Below, in pieces: positions 18,820 to 27,258 of a stretch of 35,852 nt of DNA. The translations under genes were made by a program, and so were the position numbers. The notes below the pieces were generated by a model, which was given only the letters and a program-made list of their open reading frames with translations, made no database searches and was not told the DNA's origin. The DNA is taken from NCBI GenBank assembly GCA_947479475.1, contig CANJZW010000047.1:1-35852 (forward strand), in the 5' to 3' direction. The stretch is from Chthoniobacteraceae bacterium. GTDB lineage: Bacteria > Verrucomicrobiota > Verrucomicrobiia > Chthoniobacterales > Chthoniobacteraceae. The number at the start of each line of letters is the position of its first letter. Position 1 is the first letter of the stretch.

Positions 18820-19326
18820 TTAAAGGCGTTCCTCGTAAACAGGACGTAGCACGTTTCGAAGTTTGTCTAAGGCGTAGCGATAGCGACTGGCGGCGGTGTG
18901 TGGGGAAATGTCGAGAGTCTCGCCGATTTGTGCAAATGTAAGGTCTTCCCAAAGTTTGAGGTGGAGCACTGCGCGCTGTTCTTCGGGGAGATCCTGCAGG
19001 CATTTTTCGAGCGCGAGGCGGAAGGCGTCGTCCTCACCGGAAAAAACGGGGAGCAGGAGCGTTGGTGTTTGCTCTAGATGCCGCTGTTCGTAATGGGCTC
19101 GTGTGGAATTACGGCGCGCGAGATCGCGCAGCGCGTTGTGTCCAGTGCGCAGGAGAAACGCGCGCGTGTCGCGGGCGGTTTCGAGAAGGAGTGGGTTGCG
19201 CGCCAGTTTGAGGAAGACTTCCTGGAGGGCGTCCTGGATGAGGGTCTCGTCCCGACAGCAGTTCAGAAGGAAGGCATACAACGCGTCGGCGTGTGCGTCG
19301 TAAATCTGTTCGAGGGAGGGATGCAT
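18820..19326 (-). CDS. ECF RNA polymerase sigma factor
   Basis: 168 residues, typical for a sigma-70 family ECF factor. Region 2 is at residues 6-75 (YDAHADALYAFLLNCC, then DALQEVFLKLARNP, the core-binding and -10 recognition helices). Region 4 is at about 113-160 (LPEEQRAVLHLKLWEDLTFA followed by QIGETLDISPHTAASRYRYALDKLR), with the helix-turn-helix for -35 recognition. It directs RNA polymerase to a small stress or envelope regulon. It leads a tight cluster with two membrane proteins (gaps of 10 and 4 bases), the usual layout of a sigma with its membrane regulator. dxr ends 57 bases upstream on the same strand, so read-through is possible. I did not find an obvious autoregulatory promoter. 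Confidence 0.92.
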   Translation of the reverse strand: MHPSLEQIYDAHADALYAFLLNCCRDETLIQDALQEVFLKLARNPLLLETARDTRAFLLRTGHNALRDLARRNSTRAHYEQRHLEQTPTLLLPVFSGEDDAFRLALEKCLQDLPEEQRAVLHLKLWEDLTFAQIGETLDISPHTAASRYRYALDKLRNVLRPVYEERL

Positions 19327-19383
19327 CCGGAGAGAGGACGCGTGTGGGCGGTGGATTTGTCTGCGAAAATTTGCGCCGGACTT

Positions 19384-20577
19384 TTACCGTTGGGATACGA
19401 GCCATTGCCCGGCATCTTTTCGCGCTCGAGCATCTGCGATGAGGATGGTTTCCAGATTGGGTGACGTGTCAAAGACGTGCGAATGCATTGCGGCGGCCAC
19501 GGTTTTCCAGATCGCGGGAAAGGAACATCGGCCGGTGAGGAAGGCGTCTACGGCGACTTCGTTGGCTGCATTGAGTACGGCGGGGAGTGTGCCGCCGGTT
19601 TCGCCAGCGAGTCTTGCGAGGTTGAGCGCCGGGAAGTCTGCGGTGCGTGGCGCCTCGAACTCGAGTTTTGCGAGCTGGGCGAAGTTGATTGGGGGAAGAC
19701 GATTGGGGACACGTTCGGGCCAGGTGACCGCGTACTGGATGGGGAAACACATGTCCGTGACCGAAAGCTGTGCGAGCACGGAGCTGTCTACGAATTCGAC
19801 CATCGAGTGGATGATGCTCTGGGGATGGACGACGACTTCCACGCGATTCATGGGGATGTCGAAAAGCCAGCGGGCCTCAATCATTTCGAGGCCCTTGTTG
19901 AAAAGGGTCGCGGAATCGATGGAGATTTTGCGACCCATTTCCCAGGTTGGATGTTTGAGTGCCTGTGCGGGAGTGACAGCGGCGAGGCTCTCTGCGGGCC
20001 ATGTTCGGAAAGGGCCGCCGCTTGCGGTCAGAAGCAGACGGGAAACTTCGCCGGGATTGCGGCCTTCGAGGCACTGGAAAATTGCGTTGTGCTCGCTGTC
20101 GATGGGCAGCACGCGGACGCCCTTGCGGCGGGCTGCCTCCATGACGGCTTCTCCGGCCATGACGAGGATTTCTTTGGAGGCAATTGCCACGTCTTTACCG
20201 GCTTCAATTGCGGCGAGGGTGGGGCGCAAGCCCGCGGTGCCAACGATAGCGATGATGACGAGGTCCGCCTCCGGAAGAGTGGCGAGCGTGCAGAGGCCGT
20301 CTTCTCCATCGAGGATCTCGGGGCCGCCGGGACCGAGGAGTGCGCGGGCCTGGGCGGCGGCGGCAGGGTCGGCGAGGACGGCGCAGAGGGGTTTCCAGGT
20401 GCGGACTTGTTCGAGAAAGGGGGCCATGCTGCGGGCTGCGGCGAGGCCGACGATTTCCATGCGCTCGGGAATGTCCGTTGCCACTTTGAGCGAGGACTGT
20501 CCGATGGAACCGGTGCAGCCAAGGATGACGACGCGGCGGCGACGTGGAGCAGGGGATGGAGGGGTGCCGTTTGACAT
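19384..20577 (-). CDS. dxr: 1-deoxy-D-xylulose 5-phosphate reductoisomerase
   Basis: 397 residues from the ATG at 20577. Dxr makes 2-C-methyl-D-erythritol 4-phosphate, the committed step of the MEP isoprenoid pathway, using NADPH and a divalent metal. Visible are the NADPH-binding LGCTGSIGQSSLKV (19-32), ASKEILVMAGE, the metal/substrate motif PIDSEHNAIFQCLEG, SGGPFRTWP, the GRKISIDSATLFNKGLEMIE block and VVVHPQSIIHSMVEF. The frame is open far upstream (to 21405), but that part lies antisense-frame over cdsA and is not real. The start overlaps the cdsA stop by one base (TGATG), indicating translational coupling. The pairing with cdsA is a common bacterial arrangement. Confidence 0.96.
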   Translation of the reverse strand: MSNGTPPSPAPRRRRVVILGCTGSIGQSSLKVATDIPERMEIVGLAAARSMAPFLEQVRTWKPLCAVLADPAAAAQARALLGPGGPEILDGEDGLCTLATLPEADLVIIAIVGTAGLRPTLAAIEAGKDVAIASKEILVMAGEAVMEAARRKGVRVLPIDSEHNAIFQCLEGRNPGEVSRLLLTASGGPFRTWPAESLAAVTPAQALKHPTWEMGRKISIDSATLFNKGLEMIEARWLFDIPMNRVEVVVHPQSIIHSMVEFVDSSVLAQLSVTDMCFPIQYAVTWPERVPNRLPPINFAQLAKLEFEAPRTADFPALNLARLAGETGGTLPAVLNAANEVAVDAFLTGRCSFPAIWKTVAAAMHSHVFDTSPNLETILIADARARKDAGQWLVSQR

Positions 20578-21458
20578 CAGAAACCGGGGGCGTAACGGAG
20601 ATACAAATAGAGCAGCGGCGCGGTAAAGAGGAGGGAATCGATGAGGTCGAGTGCGCCGCCGATGCCCGGAAGGAAATGGCCCGAGTCTTTGATGTGCGTG
20701 GAGCGTTTGAGGAGGGACTCTGCGAGATCCCCGAGGACTGCGGCAAAGCCGAGCATCAGGCCGAGGATCACGGCGCTCGCCAGCGAGCCGATGAGGGCGA
20801 GTTGGGTTGGGAAAATCCGCACGAGGATGACGGAGGTGAGAATCGAGTGTCCAAGTGCGCCGAAAAAGCCCTCCCATGTTTTTTTGGGGGAGATCCGTGG
20901 GATCATTGGGTGTTTTCCAATGAGGGAGCCAGTCAAGTAAGCCCCGCAGTCGGACATTTTTGTGACGGCCGCCAGGTAAAGAAGGTAGAAGTGGCCGGTG
21001 AGATGGCCGTCGGCGTTTTTTGGCGTGAGGTAGATTAGGTTGACGGTGTTGGCGCCAAGAAAGGGGATGTAGACGAGGCCGAGAAGGGTGTATCCGATGG
21101 CGGCAAGGGGGAGGGTGTCGGTGTTTCGGTGGAAGATTTGGCGAGTGAACACCAGCAGGGTGCCGATAAGGAGCGCGGCGGATTCGAACACGAAGGCCTG
21201 GTCCGGGCCCCGAGTGGCGCCGATGGCGAGGGCGCCTAGGATGAGTGCGGCGCCCACGGCGAGGCCGGTACGGGGGAAGTGCGGGAAGGAATCGGCGGCG
21301 AGCATGGCGTAAAATTCGCGCAAGCCACCGAGCACCAGGCCCGCGACCAAAAGCCAGAGGCCGGGTTCGTAGGCCCAATAAAGCACGGCGGAGCAGACTC
21401 CCCACAGCGTGGCGCTGCTAAGGAAGCGGGCAAGGAAGGTCTGTAAGGCGGCACCCAT
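20577..21458 (-). CDS. cdsA: Phosphatidate cytidylyltransferase (CDP-diglyceride synthase)
   Basis: 293 residues with about eight hydrophobic helices, an integral membrane enzyme that makes CDP-diacylglycerol from phosphatidic acid and CTP for all phospholipid synthesis. The C-terminal signature region is present: KKTWEGFFGALGHS, then DLAESLLKRSTHIKDSGHFL followed by PGIGGALDLIDSLLF. Compared with the textbook pattern (KD..x..PGHGGxLDRxD) the His of GHGG is Ile and the DRxD is DLID. I believe such variants exist in Chlamydiae/Verrucomicrobia-type CdsA, so activity is still likely. The stop overlaps the dxr start by one base. uppS, often upstream of cdsA, is absent here. Confidence 0.92.
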   Translation of the reverse strand: MGAALQTFLARFLSSATLWGVCSAVLYWAYEPGLWLLVAGLVLGGLREFYAMLAADSFPHFPRTGLAVGAALILGALAIGATRGPDQAFVFESAALLIGTLLVFTRQIFHRNTDTLPLAAIGYTLLGLVYIPFLGANTVNLIYLTPKNADGHLTGHFYLLYLAAVTKMSDCGAYLTGSLIGKHPMIPRISPKKTWEGFFGALGHSILTSVILVRIFPTQLALIGSLASAVILGLMLGFAAVLGDLAESLLKRSTHIKDSGHFLPGIGGALDLIDSLLFTAPLLYLYLRYAPGF

Positions 21459-21551
21459 GAGGACGCAGGAGGCTTCCTAAGCGGCGACCTGAAAGCAAGC
21501 TCTGCGGAAGATAGAAGGGGAATCAATAGGAGGCATCTCCATTTCCTGTTC

Positions 21552-22964
21552 TCACCAGGTGTAGTGCGCGGTGTAGGTAACCACCGTTTCCCCGCCCGCT
21601 GGGACCGCGACCGTGAACTCCAGCGAATGGCTGTTTAACTGCTTAAAATCATGGCTTTTGACTGGAATGGTCCAGGTGGCGGAGCGCGCTAGATGTTCCA
21701 CCACTTTGATTTCCACGGGACCCTTGCCCTGATTTCGCAGGCGGATTTCAAAACTTTCGTCCATCGTCTTACGCGAAGTGTCCGACTGAAAGTTTGTGCG
21801 TTTGTGTTCGCCGACCAAATCAAAGGCGTTTCCCAGTTTAATTTTCACCTTCTCGTTGCGGGGCGTGTGGTCGATCCGGTCCTCGCCCACAAATTCGAGC
21901 TGTTCGCCGTCTTTTCGATAAACTCGAATACTGCCGGCGGGGAGCGGAGCAGCTTCTGAGTTAGTGAATTCCAGAGAGGAAGTTACTTTTCCTTTTCCGG
22001 CATTGGCTCCCCATCCGCTCTCCGTGATGGTTTGTCCAAAGAATTGGAGTTCGGGAGTGGCATCGTAGGAGTAGATGCGGCGGGTTGGAATGGCGGCGGC
22101 GCGGATAAATTCGAGCTGTTTGGTCTCCTGATCCCTTAGAGTGGTGGGGCGGGGCAGGGTGTAGAGGTGAAAATCGTCAAAAGTCTTTTCGCTCACGGCG
22201 GGTCCTCCAGCGTCTTCGGCGAGCATGGCCACTCTCATCATCTTTGGGATGGGGGCCGCTTCGGCGCGATGCACGTCGCCCGCCATGAGTTTGATGCGGG
22301 CGTTTTCAAACTGTTTGCCGGAAGTGTTTTTGATGGTGATCCAGCCGTTGATATCAGCATTTGAACCGTTTTCCTGAAGCACTAGGTTGTAGCTTGCGGT
22401 CCACTCCAAGCCTTGTGTGAGATAGGCGAGCTCCGCTTGGAGGCTGGCCGCCTCGGGACTTTGGATTTTCCAGTTCAGCAGAGGTTTGAGCAGGAGCCCC
22501 TCGTCCTTCATGGCAGGAAAGAGCGGGCGTCCCGGGAGTTCGAAGAGGATTTTTCCATCCACCTCGATCATGGGTTCGACGGGTTGTCCGCCAGGCACGT
22601 ACCCGCTTCTGATGACCTTGCCTTCCAGAATGCGGTCGCCCTTTTGGGGGTCGCGGACGAGGAAAGACAGGGGCAGGCCCTCAAAGCGGTCCAGAAGTGT
22701 GATTTGGTTGACGGGATCGTTCTGATAATTTTGCTCGAGGATTGAGAGGGGGATTTTCCCGGAAGGATCCCGGAGGATGACGGTGCTCGGATCCAAGCTC
22801 GCGGTGGCTCCTGAGTATCTGACGTTGTTTTCGCCCGCCTTGAGCTCCAGAGCGACGATGTCGCGGACGACGGCGAAGCGTCCGTTGTAGATGGTGAGTC
22901 CGGGTTGGGCGAAGGCGCTAAGGCCCAAGAGGGCTGATGTAATGAGGAAAAGGCGGTGTTTCAT
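21552..22964 (-). CDS. Secreted DUF4139-like protein
   Basis: 470 residues with a signal peptide (MKHRLFLITSALLGLSAFAQ, cleavage after AFA). The N-terminus (LTIYNGRFAVVRDIVALELK, then AGENNVRYSGATASLDPSTVIL) and the middle (LTQGLEWTASYNLVL...INGWITIKNTSGKQFENARI) match the layout of DUF4139-containing secreted proteins. The C-terminal half is a set of beta-sandwich-like stretches ending in VAVPAGGETVVTYTAHYTW. Function is unknown for the family; these proteins are exported and probably act in the periplasm or on the surface. It lies between nth (33 bases upstream) and cdsA (93 bases downstream) on the same strand. Confidence 0.78.
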   Translation of the reverse strand: MKHRLFLITSALLGLSAFAQPGLTIYNGRFAVVRDIVALELKAGENNVRYSGATASLDPSTVILRDPSGKIPLSILEQNYQNDPVNQITLLDRFEGLPLSFLVRDPQKGDRILEGKVIRSGYVPGGQPVEPMIEVDGKILFELPGRPLFPAMKDEGLLLKPLLNWKIQSPEAASLQAELAYLTQGLEWTASYNLVLQENGSNADINGWITIKNTSGKQFENARIKLMAGDVHRAEAAPIPKMMRVAMLAEDAGGPAVSEKTFDDFHLYTLPRPTTLRDQETKQLEFIRAAAIPTRRIYSYDATPELQFFGQTITESGWGANAGKGKVTSSLEFTNSEAAPLPAGSIRVYRKDGEQLEFVGEDRIDHTPRNEKVKIKLGNAFDLVGEHKRTNFQSDTSRKTMDESFEIRLRNQGKGPVEIKVVEHLARSATWTIPVKSHDFKQLNSHSLEFTVAVPAGGETVVTYTAHYTW

Positions 22965-22997
22965 CGGGATTCGGGGCTGAAGGGTTCCTTGTGAAAG

Positions 22998-23720
22998 TTA
23001 GCGTGCTTTCACATTGGTGGAAGCTGCCGTCGGCTTTTTGCGTTTTTTAGGGGCCGTTTTACGGCCGATTTTGGACGCGTCTTTTTCGGCGCTTGGGCAA
23101 AGTTCCCGGACTTCACAGTGTAAACAGTCCGGCTTGAGGGCGCCGCACCGGCGCCGGCCGTGCCAGATGAGCCAGTGGCTTAAAACGGCCCATTGCGGCT
23201 TTGGAACAGAGCGCATGAGGTCGGTCTCAATGTTTTCCGGGGAACGGTGTTTGGAGAGGCCCAAGCGGCCTGAGAGCCTTTGGACATGGGTGTCGACGAC
23301 GACGCCTTCCGGAGTGCCGAAGGCATCACCCAGAACCACGTTGGCCGTTTTGCGGCCGACTCCGGGCAGGCTGGTCAAAGCGGCCAGGCTCCGCGGCACC
23401 GCGCCCCCGTGGGAGGCCAAAAGCGTCTGAGCGCAGGCCTTGAGGTGTTTGGCTTTGGAGCGAAAAAAACCGGTGGGCTGGACGATGGCCTCGAGTTCGG
23501 ACTGGGGGATCTCCGCGTAATCCTGCGGGGTGCGGCAGCGCTCAAACAAGCGGCGCGTCACCTGGTTGACCCGCACGTCGGTGCACTGGGCGGAGAGAAT
23601 GGTTGCCATCAACAGTTCCAGCGGGTTGCTGAAGACCAGTTCACAATGGGCGTGGGGATAGGTTTTGGCCAGCACCTCAAGGAGGGCGGAAATGCGTTGT
23701 TTTTTGGGTAGAGCAGGCAC
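22998..23720 (-). CDS. nth: Endonuclease III
   Basis: 240 residues. Endonuclease III is a DNA glycosylase/AP lyase that removes oxidised pyrimidines in base-excision repair. The helix-hairpin-helix motif LPGVGRKTANVV (118-129) carries the catalytic Lys124, and VVVDTHV contains the catalytic Asp143. A [4Fe-4S] cluster loop is intact: Cys192, Cys199, Cys202 and Cys208 with C-x6-C-x2-C-x5-C spacing. The C-terminus has a ~30-residue Lys/Arg-rich extension (KIGRKTAPKKRKKPTAAS) beyond the E. coli length of 211, perhaps for DNA binding. It is the first gene of the leftward run nth, DUF4139, cdsA, dxr. Confidence 0.96.
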   Translation of the reverse strand: MPALPKKQRISALLEVLAKTYPHAHCELVFSNPLELLMATILSAQCTDVRVNQVTRRLFERCRTPQDYAEIPQSELEAIVQPTGFFRSKAKHLKACAQTLLASHGGAVPRSLAALTSLPGVGRKTANVVLGDAFGTPEGVVVDTHVQRLSGRLGLSKHRSPENIETDLMRSVPKPQWAVLSHWLIWHGRRRCGALKPDCLHCEVRELCPSAEKDASKIGRKTAPKKRKKPTAASTNVKAR

Positions 23721-23965
23721 GGCGCTTGGGATGTTGACGCTTTAGCTTGGCGCAGATGGCGCCGAATTGCAGTGAGCAGTTGGTAAAAAGTGTGACGGCT
23801 CAAGCAGCGGAGGCGCCGGGCCGGGGTCGCGTTTCCGAAGGATTTGCGTGGGGGGGTGGGGGGCGCGGTCCGAGTTTTGAGGAGGTGTTTGTTGGCCTAA
23901 TGGGCGGCTTTCGTAAAATCGTGGCTTAACTCGCTGCCATTTCGGGGTAGTGTTTCAAACAAACT

Positions 23966-25111
23966 ATGGACCTGACTCGCACAGCTTACGGAACGTGGAA
24001 TGGCGGCCGCTTCATGCATTTTGGAGAACCGATTTCGGATGAACGCTTTATAGAAGTCATCCGGCATGCGTATCAAAGTGGAATTCGTACTTTTATGACC
24101 TCCGATGTCTACGGGAATGGCGCCGCGGACACGATGCTGGGCACGGCTTTAAAGGGGATTCCTCGCGATACCTACTGCCTGGTGGGAATGATCGGGCATG
24201 ATTTTTACAAGGGCGAACGCGTGGGGTCCAAGGGTTTCCCTCGTTTCACCGACCCCGCTCTGCGCAGCCCGCGCGACTACGCGGAGTACATCGACATGGC
24301 AACAGAGCGGGAGCTGGAGCGTTGCGGGACAGACTATTTCGACTGTTTGATGCTGCATAATCCCGACTATACGGGATACAGCAGCGATGCCGTTTGGAAA
24401 GGGATGGAACAGGTCAAGGAGCGGAAACTGGCGCACCGTCTCGGTGTGGCTCCGGGGCCGGCCAATGGGTTCAGCCTGGATTTACTGCTGTGTTTCGAGC
24501 GTTTCGGGCCCCTGCTAGACTGGGCGATGGTGATTCTCAATCCGTTGGAGCCATGGCCCGGCCGCTTGTGTCTTGAGGGGGCCAAACAGGCTGGAGTCAA
24601 ACTCATCACGCGCGTCGTGGACCATGGCGGCCTGTTCCATGGAGACGTGAAACCGGGACACGAGTTCGCCAAGTATGACCACCGTTCCTACCGGCCTGCC
24701 GGTTGGGTGGAGGGCGGGAACGCCAAGATCGAGCGGTTCAGGCATATTGCGCAAAAACATGGCCTGAGTTTGCTGCAGTTTGCGTGCCTTTGGAACCTTG
24801 CCCACGAGCCGGTGCATAGCGTTGTGCCGACGATCATCCAAGAGATCGGCGAGGGGGCCAGAGACATCGAGTCGAAGGTGGACGATCTCGCGGCCCTGCC
24901 CGAGCAGGTGTTGACCCAGGAGGAGGTCGAGGAAGTTGCCGCGATTGGCAACAACAAAGGCTGTATGGAATTAAAAGGCGGCAACCCAGCCCATCAGGGA
25001 GAGGCGCTGCCGGACCGGTGGGCGGTCAACAATGATTTGGCGGGAGTCGCCAAACGTTGGGCGATTGATCCCGCAGTCGATTTCGCTTACGCCCACGCGC
25101 CTGTCGCGTAG
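23966..25111 (+). CDS. Aldo/keto reductase-fold protein with degenerate catalytic tetrad
   Basis: 381 residues from the ATG at 23966. The (beta/alpha)8 aldo/keto reductase pattern is recognisable: SGIRTFMTSDVYGNGAADTM (38-57), the FDCLMLHNPD strand (125-134), LGVAPGPANG, and VVDHGGLF. By eye alignment, the usual tetrad Asp (FDTADVYG) is Met44 here and the usual Lys (after RD in V-I-A-T-K) is Met75, while Tyr49 and His131 remain. A long insert with WAMVILNPLEPWPG and a family-specific C-terminus (NNKGCMELKGGNPAHQ) mark it as a distinct subfamily that I recall as present in several phyla. It may be a reductase with altered chemistry or a non-catalytic sugar-binding protein; the substrate is unknown. 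It is flanked by divergent nth upstream and a strong terminator before leuD. Confidence 0.75.
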   Translation: MDLTRTAYGTWNGGRFMHFGEPISDERFIEVIRHAYQSGIRTFMTSDVYGNGAADTMLGTALKGIPRDTYCLVGMIGHDFYKGERVGSKGFPRFTDPALRSPRDYAEYIDMATERELERCGTDYFDCLMLHNPDYTGYSSDAVWKGMEQVKERKLAHRLGVAPGPANGFSLDLLLCFERFGPLLDWAMVILNPLEPWPGRLCLEGAKQAGVKLITRVVDHGGLFHGDVKPGHEFAKYDHRSYRPAGWVEGGNAKIERFRHIAQKHGLSLLQFACLWNLAHEPVHSVVPTIIQEIGEGARDIESKVDDLAALPEQVLTQEEVEEVAAIGNNKGCMELKGGNPAHQGEALPDRWAVNNDLAGVAKRWAIDPAVDFAYAHAPVA

Positions 25112-25129
25112 GGGTGGCGGGATTCAATG

Positions 25130-25165
25130 GGGGGCGGGCTTATTCTTAGAAAGCCACCCGCCCCC
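25130..25165. terminator. Strong bidirectional terminator hairpin
   Basis: GGGGGCGGG at 25130-25138 pairs perfectly with CCCGCCCCC at 25157-25165, extended by CTT/AAG pairing inside. It lies between the convergent AKR-fold gene and leuD and can serve both strands. T-runs are weak. Confidence 0.65.
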
Positions 25166-25177
25166 ACTGCGAGGGGG

Positions 25178-25219
25178 CTAGCGACTGGCGACTAGCGACT
25201 AGCGACTAGCGGCTGGCGA
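25178..25219. repeat. 7-bp microsatellite across the leuD stop codon
   Basis: Six consecutive 7-base units of the form CTAGCGA / CTGGCGA / CTAGCGG occupy 25178-25219. On the minus strand the leuD stop TAG at 25206-25208 falls inside the fifth unit, and the last two units encode the C-terminal Ala-Ser-Arg. Because 7 is not a multiple of 3, slippage would shift the frame, but the array also contains many TAG triplets. Confidence 0.75.
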
Positions 25220-25751
25220 TCATCCCGCTTTGGCGGGCGAAGTTGAAAATCCCGCCGGCGTCGATGACGGGGCGAACTTCTCCCAAAGGCTTCAGCGAGT
25301 AGGCGGTGCCGTTCACGGTGAGCGTATCCGTGTCGAAGTCGAGGGTTGCGACATCGCCCGTCTTGACGATTTCCGAGAGCCGCACCGGCGTGTCGTAGGG
25401 GTAGATCTCGCCGGTGGCTACACAGTTGCGAAAGAAAATGCGGGCGAAACTCTCCGCCACAACAGCCTCCACACCGGCGGCGCCGAGGGCGATCGGTGCG
25501 TGCTCGCGGGAGGAGCCGCACCCGAAGTTGCGGCCTGCGATGACGATTTTGTATTCGGTGTGCGAAGCACCCTCGGCCACAAAACGCTCTGGGTAGAGCG
25601 AATCCGGAAGTCCGATGAGTGCGTAGGAGCCGAGTTTTATGTACTCCTCGGCAATCGTCGGAACCAGAGTGAGGTACTGGGCTGGGATGATTTGGTCCGT
25701 GTCGATGTTGTCTTGGACCACGTAAACGGGAGAGGTGACGGTATGCGCCAT
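25206..25751 (-). CDS. leuD: 3-isopropylmalate dehydratase small subunit
   Basis: 181 residues. LeuD forms the swivel domain of isopropylmalate isomerase, which with LeuC converts 2- to 3-isopropylmalate in leucine biosynthesis. Typical elements are DNIDTDQIIPAQYL (14-27), AGRNFGCGSSREHAPIAL, and SFARIFFRNCVATG. The small-subunit length and NIDTDQI start are characteristic of the archaeal-type (LeuD/HacB-like) subgroup, consistent with the LeuC type here. It starts 42 bases after the leuC stop on the same strand, so it is almost certainly co-transcribed with leuC. The 3' end lies in a 7-bp microsatellite. Confidence 0.96.
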   Translation of the reverse strand: MAHTVTSPVYVVQDNIDTDQIIPAQYLTLVPTIAEEYIKLGSYALIGLPDSLYPERFVAEGASHTEYKIVIAGRNFGCGSSREHAPIALGAAGVEAVVAESFARIFFRNCVATGEIYPYDTPVRLSEIVKTGDVATLDFDTDTLTVNGTAYSLKPLGEVRPVIDAGGIFNFARQSGMIASR

Positions 25752-25793
25752 GATTTTGGATGCAGTTAAGGCGTGTGAGGCGTGTAAAAAAGG

Positions 25794-27179
25794 TTAGGAA
25801 ATAAACTCACGGGGATCGGTGATCCGTCCCGTCAGGGCGCTGGCGGCCACGGTGTAAGGGCTGGCCAGGAACACTTGGGATTCCTTGTTGCCCATGCGAC
25901 CGGGGAAGTTTCGGTTGGTTGCGGAAATGCATTTCATCGGCTGGTTCAGCCGGCCGAAGGTGTCCACCGGGCCGCCCAAACAAGCCGCGCAGGAGGCGTT
26001 TTCAGTCAGACGCACCCCAGAGCTTTCGAGGATCTGCCAAACAGAGAGCCCGTCCCACATCGTCTCCTTGAGCTCCCGGACCACCTTGGTGGTCGCAGGG
26101 ACCCCGAAGGTGTCGATTTTCACCGTTTTGCCTCGGACAACCTCGGCAAACGCCAGGAAGTCGCTGGTTTTCCCTCCCGTGCAGGAGCCGATGTAGGCGC
26201 GGTCCAGGCTCACATTCCCCATTTCCTTGGCCAACTTGCGGTTGCCCGGATCGGGGTGACACGCCACGGTGGGTTCGAGCTTGGAGAGGTCGAACACTTT
26301 GTCGTAGGAAAACGACTGTTCACGGTCGAGTTCGACCGGCTCGAAGTCCTGCTTGGTGCCGTTTTCTGAAACGCGTTCCCGCACGTAGTCGAGGGTCTTC
26401 TGGTCGCACGGGAAAATCCCGTTTTTGCCACCGGCCTCGATGGCCATGTTGGCGATGGTCATGCGGTCGTCCATGGACATGGTGTAGACGCCTGGGCCCT
26501 CCCATTGCATTGCTTTATAAGTCGCTCCATCAAAGCCAATTTCTCCAATCACGTGCAGGATCACATCTTTGGCCATCACGCCCGCGGGAAGGGCTCCTTC
26601 CAGAAAGAAACGCATGGTTTCGGGCACTTTGATGAGGAGCTTGCCCGTGCCTAGAATGAAGCCGGCGTCTGTGTTGCCGATGCCTGTGGCGAATTGGTTG
26701 AAGGCGCCTGCCATGCAGGTGTGGGAGTCGGTGCCGAAGAGAATTTCGCCGGGACGCGTGTGCCCCTTCCACGGGAGGGTGGTGTGGCAGACGCCGGTGT
26801 ACCGCGACCCGTACTGCCGGCTGAGCTGGCCCTTGGAGGTGTCGAAGGTCCAGTTGCCGTTCGGGTCGTCGATGACATCGTAAAAGTAGGGCAGCCCCTG
26901 TTCACGCACGAAGTCTCTGAGGATGTCCACGTTGCGGTTGGACATGCTATCCGAGGTGAAAATATAGTGGTCGGGGATGATGACGACCTTGTTGCGGTCC
27001 CAAACCTTGGCGTCTTTGCCGAATTCGCGCTTGAAGACGCCGATGGTTCCGGGCCCGCAAACATCGTGGGTCATTAGGGTGTCCACGCCCACCCAGACGT
27101 TGTCTCCGGGTTGCACGTGGGTCTTGCCGGAGGCTCGGGCTAGTACTTTTTCCGTCAGAGTCATAAGGGTTTTGATCAT
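25794..27179 (-). CDS. leuC: 3-isopropylmalate dehydratase large subunit
   Basis: 461 residues from the ATG at 27179; an in-frame ATG at 27164 (MTLTEKVLARASG) fits the family start better, and there is no Shine-Dalgarno to decide. LeuC carries the [4Fe-4S] cluster of isopropylmalate isomerase. Cluster ligands are the Cys of SCTGGK and the two of CAACLGG. Substrate-binding features include FGTDSHTCMAG and the AIEAGGKNGIFPCD loop. The sequence resembles the shorter aconitase-type LeuC (HacA-like) rather than E. coli LeuC. leuD follows after 42 bases; leuA and leuB are not in the window. Confidence 0.96.
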   Translation of the reverse strand: MIKTLMTLTEKVLARASGKTHVQPGDNVWVGVDTLMTHDVCGPGTIGVFKREFGKDAKVWDRNKVVIIPDHYIFTSDSMSNRNVDILRDFVREQGLPYFYDVIDDPNGNWTFDTSKGQLSRQYGSRYTGVCHTTLPWKGHTRPGEILFGTDSHTCMAGAFNQFATGIGNTDAGFILGTGKLLIKVPETMRFFLEGALPAGVMAKDVILHVIGEIGFDGATYKAMQWEGPGVYTMSMDDRMTIANMAIEAGGKNGIFPCDQKTLDYVRERVSENGTKQDFEPVELDREQSFSYDKVFDLSKLEPTVACHPDPGNRKLAKEMGNVSLDRAYIGSCTGGKTSDFLAFAEVVRGKTVKIDTFGVPATTKVVRELKETMWDGLSVWQILESSGVRLTENASCAACLGGPVDTFGRLNQPMKCISATNRNFPGRMGNKESQVFLASPYTVAASALTGRITDPREFIS

Positions 27180-27258
27180 GCCGTCTCAGAGGGTGGAGGG
27201 CAAGAATGGGGTTCAAGCGGGGCTGGTTTTGTGTGGTTTTATCCATTAATCGAGGCCT

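Noticed and set aside
19439-20626. 395-codon plus-strand frame opposite dxr
   Set aside because: It is an antisense shadow of a well-supported dxr; composition is Ser/Arg/Ala-rich and not protein-like.
20578-21405. 276-codon upstream extension of the dxr frame over cdsA
   Set aside because: It is an out-of-frame reading of cdsA, Arg/Pro/His-rich, without domain similarity.
23747-23929. 60-codon plus-strand frame between nth and the AKR-fold gene
   Set aside because: It is short, Gly-rich, has no ribosome-binding site and no family resemblance.
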